Assembly (NCBI GenBank): GCA_036557785.1 | Contig: DATBGZ010000056.1 | Span: 1-64,000 of the forward strand | Source of the DNA: DATBGZ01 sp036557785 | GTDB taxonomy: Bacteria; Actinomycetota; Actinomycetes; Mycobacteriales; Micromonosporaceae | Length of the DNA: 64,000 nt | Direction: 5' to 3' | Shown here: piece after piece, positions 35,317 through 43,406 of the stretch | How positions within the stretch are numbered: the first letter of the stretch is position 1 | Layout of the letters: each line of letters starts with the position of its first letter | Translations under genes and position numbers: made by a program | The notes under the pieces: model-generated | What the model was told of the DNA's origin: nothing | Seen by the model: the letters and a program-made list of their open reading frames with translations, nothing else | Databases searched by the model: none

Positions 35317-36909
35317 CTACGGCTGCGGTGTCGCCGAAGCAGGCTGCTTTCTCTCCGCCGCCGGCTTGCCCTCCGCGTTTAGGTACGCATCGAACAACTC
35401 GCGCATGCGCCTGTGGGCTGTTGGGTCGAAGACCGAGTGAGCGTATCGGAACCTCTGTGTCAGATCTGCCATGGTCGGCGATCCGCTCGCTGATCCGGCG
35501 TATGGCAAGGCGTCGTCATCGTAGTCACCGAGCTCGTGTCGCCGGCCTGAGAGGCGTTCGTACTCGCGTTGCCCGTACTCGACCTCCGTCCAGTCACGCC
35601 AGAAAAAGGTCGGTGGGTCCACGCCGCTGCCCCGCTGGAAAGCCCGCGGCATGGCGCGCATGTCGTCGAGCATGGTGTTGAGGGTATGAACGACGACGTA
35701 CTGCTTGTCGATGAGTGCCGCCCGCGCTGCCGTCCAGTCTCGGGACGTGTTCGAGAAGGACCAGTAGTTGCTGGCGAAGCGTCGCAGGATGGCATCCTTG
35801 GACGGCCGGTCGAGCATCGCGTCAATGCTGCTCATGCCCGCCGAGATCCAATCGCCCGTGAGAATGGAACGTGCAATGCCGATGAATCGAAGGAAGCCGT
35901 TCTCGTGGTACCTCGCCAGGTCCTGAAAGGCTGCGATGGCGTTAAGAATAAAGACGAGACGAGCGACGATCACATTGAGGGTGGACTTTCGGTAGGCTAG
36001 GACAAGGCCCCGCAACGCGTCGATCGCCTCGGCGACACTGCCACACAACGTCGTGCATGCCCGGTCCTGCGTTGCCTGGGGAGGAAGCACCGCCAGGTAC
36101 GCCGCGTACGCTCCACCAAACGCCCAGGGCGCCGCTTCGCGCATGTCTCCTGTTTTCTCGATCGTGCCGGTGCCGTCCATCAGCTTGTCCCAGCTGTCGC
36201 CCGAAGGGCCGGCCAGACGCTCCTCGGTCCCGGCTCCCCACTCGCGGTCGTAGCGCCCATGCTCGCTCGCGAGCCAACTGTGGAACCGCCGCCGCAGCCC
36301 AACGGCACCGACCTCGCTCCCGAGATCGGTACGGGCCCCCAGGTCCGTTCCGATGGTTCGCATGACTTCGTAAGAGGTCTGGCGGACCTGGAACCGTGAC
36401 TCGAGGAGTTTCCACCCCTTGTAGTCGCCACTGCTGTCGTCGGGCTGCGCCTTCTCCGGAAACTCCCAATCCCAGCGACTGAGGTCGAACAGATAGTTCT
36501 GCTCGTCGTCCTTCGCTCCAGCGTCCTGACCCGCCTGCGTGCCCCGATGTGGCACCAACTTGCCGGGCTGATGCAAACCGATGAAGTTCGTCAGCTCGGT
36601 AAAGAATATCTCGGCCGTTGAAAGCGCACCCTTGCTGATGCCTTTGTTCCAGGATTGGGCCGCGTTCTTCCATCGGTCGCCGAGACCCTGCATGAGGCCG
36701 ACGGTGTACGACTGCAGGGCCGTGGCTTTGAAGTAGTCGGGAACCGGGTCCTCGTCGAGGTATCTCCTGATCTGGTTTTCGTTCAGGAGTCCGCCGGGAG
36801 CCCACTCTGCCCTGACGTCCTCAAACTGCGCGATCCCGCCGTGGAGCCCTACCAGGCGCGGGTAGGTCCACGATGGGGAAGGGGCGGTCGCTTGTTCATG
36901 CCCTCCCAT
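35317..36909 (-). CDS. Hypothetical large protein of T7SS module B, candidate secreted effector
   Basis: 530 residues, last gene of the reverse module 37339-36942-35317. Helical N-terminus (YFKATALQSYTVGLMQGLGD), a hydrophobic centre (about 300-345; VIVARLVFILNAIAAFQDL), then a soluble C-terminus with FFWRDWTEVEYGQREYERLSG and Asp/Tyr-rich DYDDDALPYAG. GGAGG lies 5 bases upstream of the ATG. Architecture and gene order mirror the 505-residue protein of module A; identity between them is low. The start is in line with the module's 129-residue protein stop, 32 bases away. No known domain. Confidence 0.6.
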   Translation of the reverse strand: MGGHEQATAPSPSWTYPRLVGLHGGIAQFEDVRAEWAPGGLLNENQIRRYLDEDPVPDYFKATALQSYTVGLMQGLGDRWKNAAQSWNKGISKGALSTAEIFFTELTNFIGLHQPGKLVPHRGTQAGQDAGAKDDEQNYLFDLSRWDWEFPEKAQPDDSSGDYKGWKLLESRFQVRQTSYEVMRTIGTDLGARTDLGSEVGAVGLRRRFHSWLASEHGRYDREWGAGTEERLAGPSGDSWDKLMDGTGTIEKTGDMREAAPWAFGGAYAAYLAVLPPQATQDRACTTLCGSVAEAIDALRGLVLAYRKSTLNVIVARLVFILNAIAAFQDLARYHENGFLRFIGIARSILTGDWISAGMSSIDAMLDRPSKDAILRRFASNYWSFSNTSRDWTAARAALIDKQYVVVHTLNTMLDDMRAMPRAFQRGSGVDPPTFFWRDWTEVEYGQREYERLSGRRHELGDYDDDALPYAGSASGSPTMADLTQRFRYAHSVFDPTAHRRMRELFDAYLNAEGKPAAERKQPASATPQP

Positions 36910-36941
36910 GGCCGCCTCCTCGACTGCGCGTCATTCCGTAC

Positions 36942-37331
36942 TCAGGGCTCGGGATCGATGGTCTCCAGGAGGGCCCCTTGAACGGCTCGGGTTTCGAGCA
37001 TGATGCCAATGACGTCAACCAGTCGTTCTGCACCGTGCCGCGCCGTCTGGCCCGCGCCGCCCGCCAGTGTCTCGATGCGTGTGCGAATCTGCCCGAGCTG
37101 CTGGGCAAAGGGCCTGAGCATGATGTAGTCATCAGGCCTGTAGTGGTCGGCCCCGGAGCGAGTGGTTGGCGCGCCGGGGACCAGCAGTGTTCGCACATGG
37201 TTAAACGCCTCGTCCGCCCACGGTGCCAACGCCAGCCAAGCGAAGTATTGCCATACATACCACTCCAGCTTCATCCGGAGTTCTCGGGCAGTGACCTCCC
37301 GGTCCTGTGAGGAACCCACCTCCTGACCCAT
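36942..37331 (-). CDS. Hypothetical protein of T7SS module B
   Basis: 129 residues. Start ATG 37331 (MGQEVGSSQDREVTARELRM). A Trp-rich helix (LEWYVWQYFAWLALAPWADEAF) precedes a proline-containing turn and a helical end with AERLVDVIGIMLETRAVQG. Its counterpart is the 167-residue protein at 33131-33634. It starts 7 bases after the previous gene, so translation is coupled; 32 bases separate it from the next. Family unknown. Confidence 0.6.
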   Translation of the reverse strand: MGQEVGSSQDREVTARELRMKLEWYVWQYFAWLALAPWADEAFNHVRTLLVPGAPTTRSGADHYRPDDYIMLRPFAQQLGQIRTRIETLAGGAGQTARHGAERLVDVIGIMLETRAVQGALLETIDPEP

Positions 37332-37338
37332 GCCTGGT

Positions 37339-37947
37339 TCACCCGTCTTCTCGGCTGGGGGCTGGGTGGCCCAGCCTCGCGACAGCAGCCACGGCGGCGT
37401 CCCACGCCGCCTCGGTCTCGTCCCGGGTCGCGCGCAGTGAGGCGAGCGCGGATGCGAGCGCGGAGGCGAGCCCGTCGGTTCCCTGCTGGCCGACCCACTC
37501 GGCGTCCGCTTCGCATACGACGGCACCCGACGCGTCGAGTCTCAGCGTCAGCCGTCCCAGCCGGGCGTGGCCCACGTCCACGCTGCTCTCGAAGCAGTTC
37601 ACGAGCCTCTCCGCAGCGTGGACGGCCAGCCAGATGTCCTCGGCGCGCGCCGAGGATGCCGGGAATGCGACTCGACGCGCGGGTGACGACTGCGGGCGGA
37701 GCGAGGACCTGTTCCGGGGGTCGTCGAGCCCATCCCACGGACGCGTGTGCGCCGCCGGAGGGTCCGGTTGGGCATGCACCGCGGCCCGACCGGCCTCGGT
37801 CACCGCAGCAGCGAACCCCGCTGACCCGACGAGCCCACGCCAGTTCGGATGGACCCGGATGGACTCCGCCATCCCGTCGGCGCCGACGACCACAGTGACC
37901 GCCCCGGCAGCGTCCGTGCCCGTGCTGCCAAGGTCCCAAGCGCCCAT
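37339..37947 (-). CDS. Bipartite YbaB-like protein of T7SS module B
   Basis: 202 residues; paralogue of the 32479-33126 protein with the same two YbaB-type blocks (AVTVVVGADGMAESIRVHPN plus helix at about 15-60; LTLRLDASGAVVCEADAEWV plus helix at about 140-185) and an intervening Arg/Pro-rich linker. GGGAG lies 6 bases upstream of ATG 37947. First gene of a reverse three-gene set that faces module A. A palindrome lies 126 bases upstream (38073-38082), shared with eccB on the other side. Possible EspL-like chaperone for the downstream products. Confidence 0.7.
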   Translation of the reverse strand: MGAWDLGSTGTDAAGAVTVVVGADGMAESIRVHPNWRGLVGSAGFAAAVTEAGRAAVHAQPDPPAAHTRPWDGLDDPRNRSSLRPQSSPARRVAFPASSARAEDIWLAVHAAERLVNCFESSVDVGHARLGRLTLRLDASGAVVCEADAEWVGQQGTDGLASALASALASLRATRDETEAAWDAAVAAVARLGHPAPSREDG

Positions 37948-38072
37948 TGGCTTCTCCCTTCGGCCGACGCTGCTGCCTGGACGATGATCGTAGGTCGTAC
38001 AGGGATGGATGTGGTCTGGCTTGGCCAGAGCGAGGAACATTCCGGCGGCGACCACTCGCCATGGGAATGTGC

Positions 38073-38082
38073 GGAAGCTTCC
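38073..38082. promoter_or_regulatory. Palindrome GGAAGCTTCC in the module B/eccB divergent region
   Basis: A perfect 10-mer inside the 268-base divergent gap, 126 bases from the ATG at 37947 and 134 from eccB at 38216, close to midway. Toward eccB, GGTCGA follows 14 bases after GGAAG (38092-38097); toward module B, no CGTC is seen at a proper spacing. Confidence 0.5.
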
Positions 38083-38215
38083 GGGCCGCCTGGTCGACGC
38101 TGTCCGTCGCCAGCCCGTGGCGCATAGGCTGTCGCGGAAGGCAGGCCCGCCGAGAACGCCCCCGAGCCCAGCGCTGTCAGCGCCGCCGGGCTGGCACGGG
38201 AGGTGCAGCAGTCCA

Positions 38216-39679
38216 ATGTGGAATCGGCAGGAGCAGCACCAGGCGTACCAGTTCCTGAACCGGCGCATCGTCTCCGCGGTGCTCTCCGGTGAGCCCGAGA
38301 CCAACGAGCTGCCGATGCGCCGGTTCGGAGTCGCGCTGTTCAGCGGCATCGTGGTCGCGCTGCTCGTCGTCGCCGGCTTCACCGCGTTCGGCTTCATGTT
38401 CCCGGGCGGTGGAAAGCCGACCGAGAACACCATCATCGAGGAGCGGGAGACCGGCGCGCTCTACGTGTTCGTCGACGGCCTGCTCCACCCGGTCGCGAAC
38501 TGGACCTCGGCCCGGCTGATCCTCGGGCAGGAGAGCCCACAGACAAAGACGCTGTCGCAGGCGTCGTTGCGTGACGTGTCCCGCGGACGCCCCGTGGGCA
38601 TCCCTGATGCCCCCTCCACCCTGCCGGACAAGAAGGCGCTGGTCGGTCTGCCGTGGAGCGTGTGCAGCGCGCCCCGATCCGCCGATCAGCTCGATGTCGC
38701 CACCCACGTACTCGTGGGTGGGACTCCGTCCGGTGGCCGCGAAACGGGCGACCTCGACGGCCTGCTGGTCACGACCGGCAGTGACCGGTTCCTGCTCTGG
38801 CGGGGGCACCGGCTGCAGATACCCGACCAGGCGGCGCTCGCGGCGCTCACCTGGGCCGGGGTGCAGCCCGCGCTGGTGTCGACGGCGCTGCTCAACGCCA
38901 TCCCAGCCGGCCCGACCCTGCGCCCTCTCGACGTGCCCGGCGCCGGTCAGCCCACCCCCTATGTGGTCGACGGCAAGCCAACGACCGTGGGCCAGATCTT
39001 CCAGGCCGGAGGCGAGACCTACGTCATGGTGCCCGATGGCCTCGCCCCGGTCGGGCAGCTCACCGCCATGCTGTGGGCCAACACCGGCCGGCCGGTCACC
39101 CAGACGTCGGCGTCAGAAGTGGGTCGGGTGCTGGCCCAGGACGCCAGCCCGGAGCCGGCGGACCTACCGAGCCAACTGCCGATCGTCGCCGGGGCCGGCG
39201 ACCGGGTCGCGATGGTCTGCACGGTCTACCACGGAGGGACGGACGTCGACCGCCCGGTCACCGTGCAGTCGTTCCAGCAGCGGACCGAGGACGTCCCGTA
39301 CCTCGACCGGGCCACGCCATCCGCCGCGCCACTCGCCGACCGGGTGTCGCTGTCCCCAGGCCACGCGGCGCTCGTCCGCACCCTGGTGCCGGAGGGATCT
39401 CAGGCGCAGGGTCTGACCTACGTCGTCACCGACCAGGGCATGCGCTATGCGCTTCCCCGCGTCGACACCGCCGCGGTCCAGGCCTCGCTCGGCTACGGAG
39501 GGGCTGCGGTTCAGGCCGTGCCGGCCGCCTTCCTCGACCTGCTGCGGACCGGACCGGTGCTGGACCCGGTGGCCGCCCGGGCCTTCCTCGGTATCTCGGA
39601 GCCCTCCCGGCCTCCGTTGGACACGACCGAGCAGGGCAGGACCGCGCCGGACGCGACGCCCGACACGACTGGAGGATGA
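38216..39679 (+). CDS. eccB: Type VII secretion protein EccB
   Basis: A membrane-anchored core subunit whose bulk lies outside the cytoplasmic membrane. 487 residues. Cytosolic N-terminus (WNRQEQHQAYQFLNRRIVSA, a family signature), one membrane helix at 39-61, then the extracytoplasmic repeat region with two conserved Cys (WSVCSAPR and AMVCTVYHGG, likely a disulfide) and a Pro-rich end. ATG 38216 with GGGAGG about 10 bases upstream; the frame is open further up but that part is Arg-rich. It begins a forward operon with at least six genes to 47572. Divergent from module B. Confidence 0.92.
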   Translation: MWNRQEQHQAYQFLNRRIVSAVLSGEPETNELPMRRFGVALFSGIVVALLVVAGFTAFGFMFPGGGKPTENTIIEERETGALYVFVDGLLHPVANWTSARLILGQESPQTKTLSQASLRDVSRGRPVGIPDAPSTLPDKKALVGLPWSVCSAPRSADQLDVATHVLVGGTPSGGRETGDLDGLLVTTGSDRFLLWRGHRLQIPDQAALAALTWAGVQPALVSTALLNAIPAGPTLRPLDVPGAGQPTPYVVDGKPTTVGQIFQAGGETYVMVPDGLAPVGQLTAMLWANTGRPVTQTSASEVGRVLAQDASPEPADLPSQLPIVAGAGDRVAMVCTVYHGGTDVDRPVTVQSFQQRTEDVPYLDRATPSAAPLADRVSLSPGHAALVRTLVPEGSQAQGLTYVVTDQGMRYALPRVDTAAVQASLGYGGAAVQAVPAAFLDLLRTGPVLDPVAARAFLGISEPSRPPLDTTEQGRTAPDATPDTTGG

Positions 39680-39680
39680 C

Positions 39681-40070
39681 GTGACCTCACCGCGCGTAAG
39701 AGTCGACGACATCGGAACGGTGGACGAGATCCGGCTCAACCGGCTCGCCCCGCTGCTGGACACCATCGACAAGGCCGCCAACGCGATCCAGCAGGCCGAA
39801 GTGCCCAAGCTCGGCGACTTCGAGGACGGGCAGAAGTCCGTCCACGACCACCAGGCGGTCATCGACGACCTCGGCACGAAGGTCCAGAGCCTGATGTGGG
39901 AGCTGATGGCGGTCGTGGATCGCAACGAGGAGGTCATGGCGGCATTCCGGAACGGGATCGAGGTCGACACCGCCCTGCTGTCCCGGATGCTCGACCCAGA
40001 CCTGCTCGCGATCGAGGCCGACGCGCGCGACGCCGGCGCGACGGGTGCCGCGGGGGCGGTCGGAGCATGA
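39681..40070 (+). CDS. Small helical protein downstream of eccB, candidate Esx-like partner
   Basis: 129 residues, helical, with a charged hairpin: TIDKAANAIQQAEVPKLGDF, then QAVIDDLGTKVQSLMWELMAVVDRNEEV and an Ala/Gly tail. No WXG, no signal peptide. GTG 39681 with GGAGG 5-6 bases upstream; it starts one base after eccB's stop. It overlaps the next gene in ATGA, giving the small/large pattern again. Possibly a chaperone or co-secreted partner of the 311-residue product. Confidence 0.6.
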   Translation: MTSPRVRVDDIGTVDEIRLNRLAPLLDTIDKAANAIQQAEVPKLGDFEDGQKSVHDHQAVIDDLGTKVQSLMWELMAVVDRNEEVMAAFRNGIEVDTALLSRMLDPDLLAIEADARDAGATGAAGAVGA

Positions 40071-41002
40071 CCAGTGACGTCGGGGACACGAGTGTCCTGC
40101 TCGGGCCGGACGGGTGGCTCGCCGAGGTGCCCGCCGCCGACCATGGGCCCATCGACGAGTACTACGCGCGCTACCGCGCGGTCGACCCGACCCTCCTGCA
40201 TACCCAGCTCATGGCCGGCGACGAGGAGCAGGTGCAGAAGGTAGCCGCCAGTTGGAACACGGCCACCTCCTGCATCGACCAGGTCGCCAAGGAGCTGCGC
40301 ACGGTCCTCACCCAGGCCAAGGCGGTCTGGGAGGGCCGCACCTACGACGAGTTCGAGCGCGAGGTGCTTCCGGTCATGGACCAGGCTGAGGCGATCGCGG
40401 CCAAGGCGCAAAAGATGCAGTCCGGCCTTTCGATGATGTCGACGATGCTCGCCGTGGCCCAGCAGCAGGCGGAGGCCCCGCCACCACCCGCGGACGCGAT
40501 CTACGACGTCACCGGGATCATCACTGCGAGTCTGGGCTACACCCCGTCGCAGAGCGAGCAACTGCGCATCGCCGCCCGGCTGGTGAAGCTCGTCGCGGAA
40601 CTGTCCCTCAAGTACTTTCTCGTCGAGCAGAAGGTGTGGAACGCGCCGCTCCCCAAGCCGGAGCCCATCACCGAGCCGGACAATGCGGACAGCGGGGCTG
40701 CCTCCGCGGACCAGACGCCGCTGTCACCGCTCGGAGGTTCCCCGCCGGCGGTGCCCCCTGAGCAGTCCACCCACCTCGTCTCGACCAGCGCCGCCGCCGG
40801 CGGGTCCAACCCGATAGCCGGCGGGATGCCGACCGTGCCGATGGCCGCAGCCATGCACGGCGGCGGCGAGTCGTCGGTCGGCCGTTCGCGCGGATGGACG
40901 AGCGCCGAGACGCAGTGGTCAGACGACGGGCGTCCACCGTGGACAGAGGCGGCGGTTGACGACGACCCCGACCCGGTGGTCGGCGACCGGGCAGTGGCGT
41001 AA
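40067..41002 (+). CDS. WXG/PPE-like T7SS candidate substrate
   Basis: 311 residues. Helices about 40-85, then the turn W88-E-G followed by Y93-D-E-F-E97, a WXG motif and a YxxxE motif in the order expected for a secreted helical hairpin. Helices continue to about 200, then a Pro/Gly/Ser-rich region and a Trp/Asp-rich end (RGWTSAETQWSDDGRPPW). The N-terminus has DGWLAEVPAADHGPID; a related GWLAELRRAHSEPID is found in the protein at 43407. Start ATG overlaps the previous stop (ATGA). The most canonical substrate candidate in the island. Confidence 0.72.
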   Translation: MTSDVGDTSVLLGPDGWLAEVPAADHGPIDEYYARYRAVDPTLLHTQLMAGDEEQVQKVAASWNTATSCIDQVAKELRTVLTQAKAVWEGRTYDEFEREVLPVMDQAEAIAAKAQKMQSGLSMMSTMLAVAQQQAEAPPPPADAIYDVTGIITASLGYTPSQSEQLRIAARLVKLVAELSLKYFLVEQKVWNAPLPKPEPITEPDNADSGAASADQTPLSPLGGSPPAVPPEQSTHLVSTSAAAGGSNPIAGGMPTVPMAAAMHGGGESSVGRSRGWTSAETQWSDDGRPPWTEAAVDDDPDPVVGDRAVA

Positions 41003-41017
41003 GGGAGGCCGATCCGC

Positions 41018-42928
41018 ATGGTGACGCAGACAGAACCCCCGGTGGTGCGGCCTCGGCCACCCGTACGTGCTCCGGGGCGCCGCATCCCGACCTCTGCCGT
41101 GGTGTTCGTCGCCGTCATGGTGGTCGCCGGTTCGGTGGCCGCCCTGCTGGCGACCCGCGACGTCCAGCACCAACCGCCACCCGCCGACGCCGGGGTTGCC
41201 GGCGGCTACGCCTGGATGGCCGACCCCGCGACGGGCGAGGCGGTGCAGGTCGACATCGCGACCGGACGCGCGGTCGCCCGGCTGGTCGTGGCCGCGCCCG
41301 GAGCCGGGCTCCGCCTGGTCGAGAACGACGAGCTGCTGGTCGCTATCGATGGCACTGGAACCGTTACGATCGTCGATGCGGCGACCTCGGCAATCCGGGG
41401 GCGTTTCCCGGGCGCCGGCGCGGCTGCGACGGTGCTTCTCCACGGGACCGAGGTGTACGTCGCAGACTGGGCCCGGGGCACGATCGTCCGGCTGGATGCC
41501 GCCGATGCGCGCGCGGTCGGGACGCCCTGGACGGCGGGGATAGCGCTGGTCGATGCCGCAGTCGATGGAGAGGGCACGGTATGGGCGCTGGAGGCCGGCC
41601 TGCTCCACCGTCTGATGTGGACGTCGGACGGGTTGGTCGACGCCACCGCACCGATCCGGGTGTCCGAGGCCGGCACGGGCACTGCCCTGGTCGCGCACGA
41701 CCGCGGAGTCACGATCGTGTCCCCGGCGGCGGGCGTGGCGGCGCGGGTGGGCACCGACGCCGACACCACCATCACGTTTCCCGTGGTGCCGAACGCGGCA
41801 CAGCGCCCGGCACATAGCCCGGCCGATCTGGTCCCGGTGACCTTGACCGGCAGCCGGACCCTGCTGCTGATCACCGGCTCGGGCATGCGACTGGTGGACC
41901 TCACGCCGTACGGCTGCGACCAACCCTTGGTGCCCGAGGTCGCGGCAGGCATGGCCTGGGTGCCCTGTCGAGGGGTCGGCCGGGTCATCGCGGTGGACTC
42001 CTCAGGCCAGTACGTGCCGCCCGCTCTCGCGTTGGGAACGGGCGACCCCATCCTCGTCGCCCTCCACGATGGACTCTTCGCCACCGTGAGCGGCGCGGAC
42101 CGTGGTGCCATCGTGGGCGCCGACGGCGTGACCGGGCCGCTCGTCCTGCGCGATCAGTCCCAGCCGCTGCCCGCCTCCCTGCCGACGATCGCCGCCTTGC
42201 CGACGGTCGCCGCACCACCGCCCCCGACGACTGGTCAGCCGGCCGCCCAACCCCCGCCCGGGTCGAAGCCCAAACCGCAGAAGCAACAGGATCCACCGAA
42301 ACCGCCGGCGACGCCGTCCGGGGTGAAGGCACAGGCCATCGACGACGGCACCGTGAAGGTGTCGTGGACGCCGGCGGACGGGGTCGACGAGTACGTCGTG
42401 CGCACCTCCGATGGGACCGCCACGGTCGTCAACTCCGGCATCCCCGGCAACGCGGTCTCGGCCACCATCACGGGCCTGGCGCTGGGAATCACGGTCCGCT
42501 CCGTGGTCGAGGCCCACTCCGCCGCGGGCCGGGCGGCCTCCGATCCCAGCAACCCGGTGACGGTCGTGAAGAAGGGGCCCGGCTCCGCCGACAACGTCAC
42601 GATCACCCCGACCGTGAACGCGACCAGCCTGACGGTCAGCGTCAACTGGACCATCATCCCCGGTGGCCAGACCACCACGGGGTGCGGGGGCAGTCAGGGG
42701 TACTGCTTCGGGCCGGTAACCGGCTTCACCGTGACGGTCACCACCGACAAGGGCACCACCGCCCAGAGCTCGGACGGGTACTGGGCAACCTCGGCCGGGC
42801 CGTACACCCTGGCCTGCAATGGGACCTGCTCCGGCGTCACGATCACCGCCACCATCGAATTCTGGTATTCAATCTACACGTATAAGAGCCTCACGGACCT
42901 CGCGGTCGTGAGCTACAAGGTCCCCTGA
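41018..42928 (+). CDS. Membrane-anchored beta-propeller/fibronectin-III protein (paralogue 2)
   Basis: 636 residues. Pro-rich cytosolic tail, membrane helix 25-45, propeller-like repeats (PATGEAVQVDIATGRAVARLVV; GTIVRLDAADARAVGTPW; DGEGTVWAL), the YGC and VPC pair, a Pro/Lys-rich linker (about 405-430) and two FN3-like domains. The end holds a CGGSQGYC segment and CNGTC, likely disulfides. Close paralogue of 15052-16941 and less close to 44483-47572. ATG with AAGGGAGG upstream. It ends the first part of the eccB operon; a 478-base gap follows. Probably outer-face scaffold or adhesin; no experimental basis. Confidence 0.8.
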   Translation: MVTQTEPPVVRPRPPVRAPGRRIPTSAVVFVAVMVVAGSVAALLATRDVQHQPPPADAGVAGGYAWMADPATGEAVQVDIATGRAVARLVVAAPGAGLRLVENDELLVAIDGTGTVTIVDAATSAIRGRFPGAGAAATVLLHGTEVYVADWARGTIVRLDAADARAVGTPWTAGIALVDAAVDGEGTVWALEAGLLHRLMWTSDGLVDATAPIRVSEAGTGTALVAHDRGVTIVSPAAGVAARVGTDADTTITFPVVPNAAQRPAHSPADLVPVTLTGSRTLLLITGSGMRLVDLTPYGCDQPLVPEVAAGMAWVPCRGVGRVIAVDSSGQYVPPALALGTGDPILVALHDGLFATVSGADRGAIVGADGVTGPLVLRDQSQPLPASLPTIAALPTVAAPPPPTTGQPAAQPPPGSKPKPQKQQDPPKPPATPSGVKAQAIDDGTVKVSWTPADGVDEYVVRTSDGTATVVNSGIPGNAVSATITGLALGITVRSVVEAHSAAGRAASDPSNPVTVVKKGPGSADNVTITPTVNATSLTVSVNWTIIPGGQTTTGCGGSQGYCFGPVTGFTVTVTTDKGTTAQSSDGYWATSAGPYTLACNGTCSGVTITATIEFWYSIYTYKSLTDLAVVSYKVP

Positions 42929-43406
42929 CGTTGACCGACGACCTACGGCGGTGGACCCGCGCTGGCCCTCGGCGGGCACCGCGAGCGGTCCAACCGTGCG
43001 GTGGGCCCGGTGCCCAACACCCTGGTGCCGCCCGACGGCATGTCTGCGATGCCGTCGGGGCCTGCGTGGAGTCGGCACGAGTCACCGTGCCGCATGAGCG
43101 GAGCATGGTTCGCCCTATATGCACGCTTCACCGTGAGGCTGTGGAATCGCGCAAGCGGGCGCGGCGGCGCCCTGCTTGGACCGGCGAACCTCAACTGCAG
43201 GTACACCTTCCCCCAGATGATCCTGCTCGTCAGGTAACCTGCGTACCGCGCCGAGCGCTTCCAAGATCAGAGCGAGCATTTCGGTCTCCCCGGCCTGGAA
43301 GCTTCCATCTCGTCCGGAAGCGGTCGCATCAGCTACCGTCGAAGCACATCTGATGGGGACCACCGCCGCGGCGCAGACCTGAGGGCCTCCCGCAGAGGGG
43401 GTAGCG
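42929..43406. other. Intergenic region with ECF-type promoter elements, no gene seen
   Basis: 478 bases. Short open frames here lack a ribosome-binding site and read as shadow sequence. The right part has the palindrome 43297-43306 and the promoter-like 43316-43342. The left part shows no T-tailed hairpin, so I cannot name a terminator for the upstream gene. No tRNA. Confidence 0.5.
43297..43342 (+). promoter_or_regulatory. Palindrome GGAAGCTTCC plus ECF-type promoter GGAAG-N16-CGTCGA
   Basis: GGAAGCTTCC at 43297-43306, then a second GGAAG (43316-43320) spaced 16 bases from CGTCGA (43337-43342), 64 bases before ATG 43407. Here the palindrome and the promoter -35 are distinct, suggesting the palindrome could be an operator while the -35 is the neighbouring GGAAG. 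Confidence 0.5.

Noticed and set aside
42929..43296. Short open frames in the 478-base gap
   Set aside because: No ribosome-binding site, Arg/Pro-rich shadow-like composition, no match to any recognised family.
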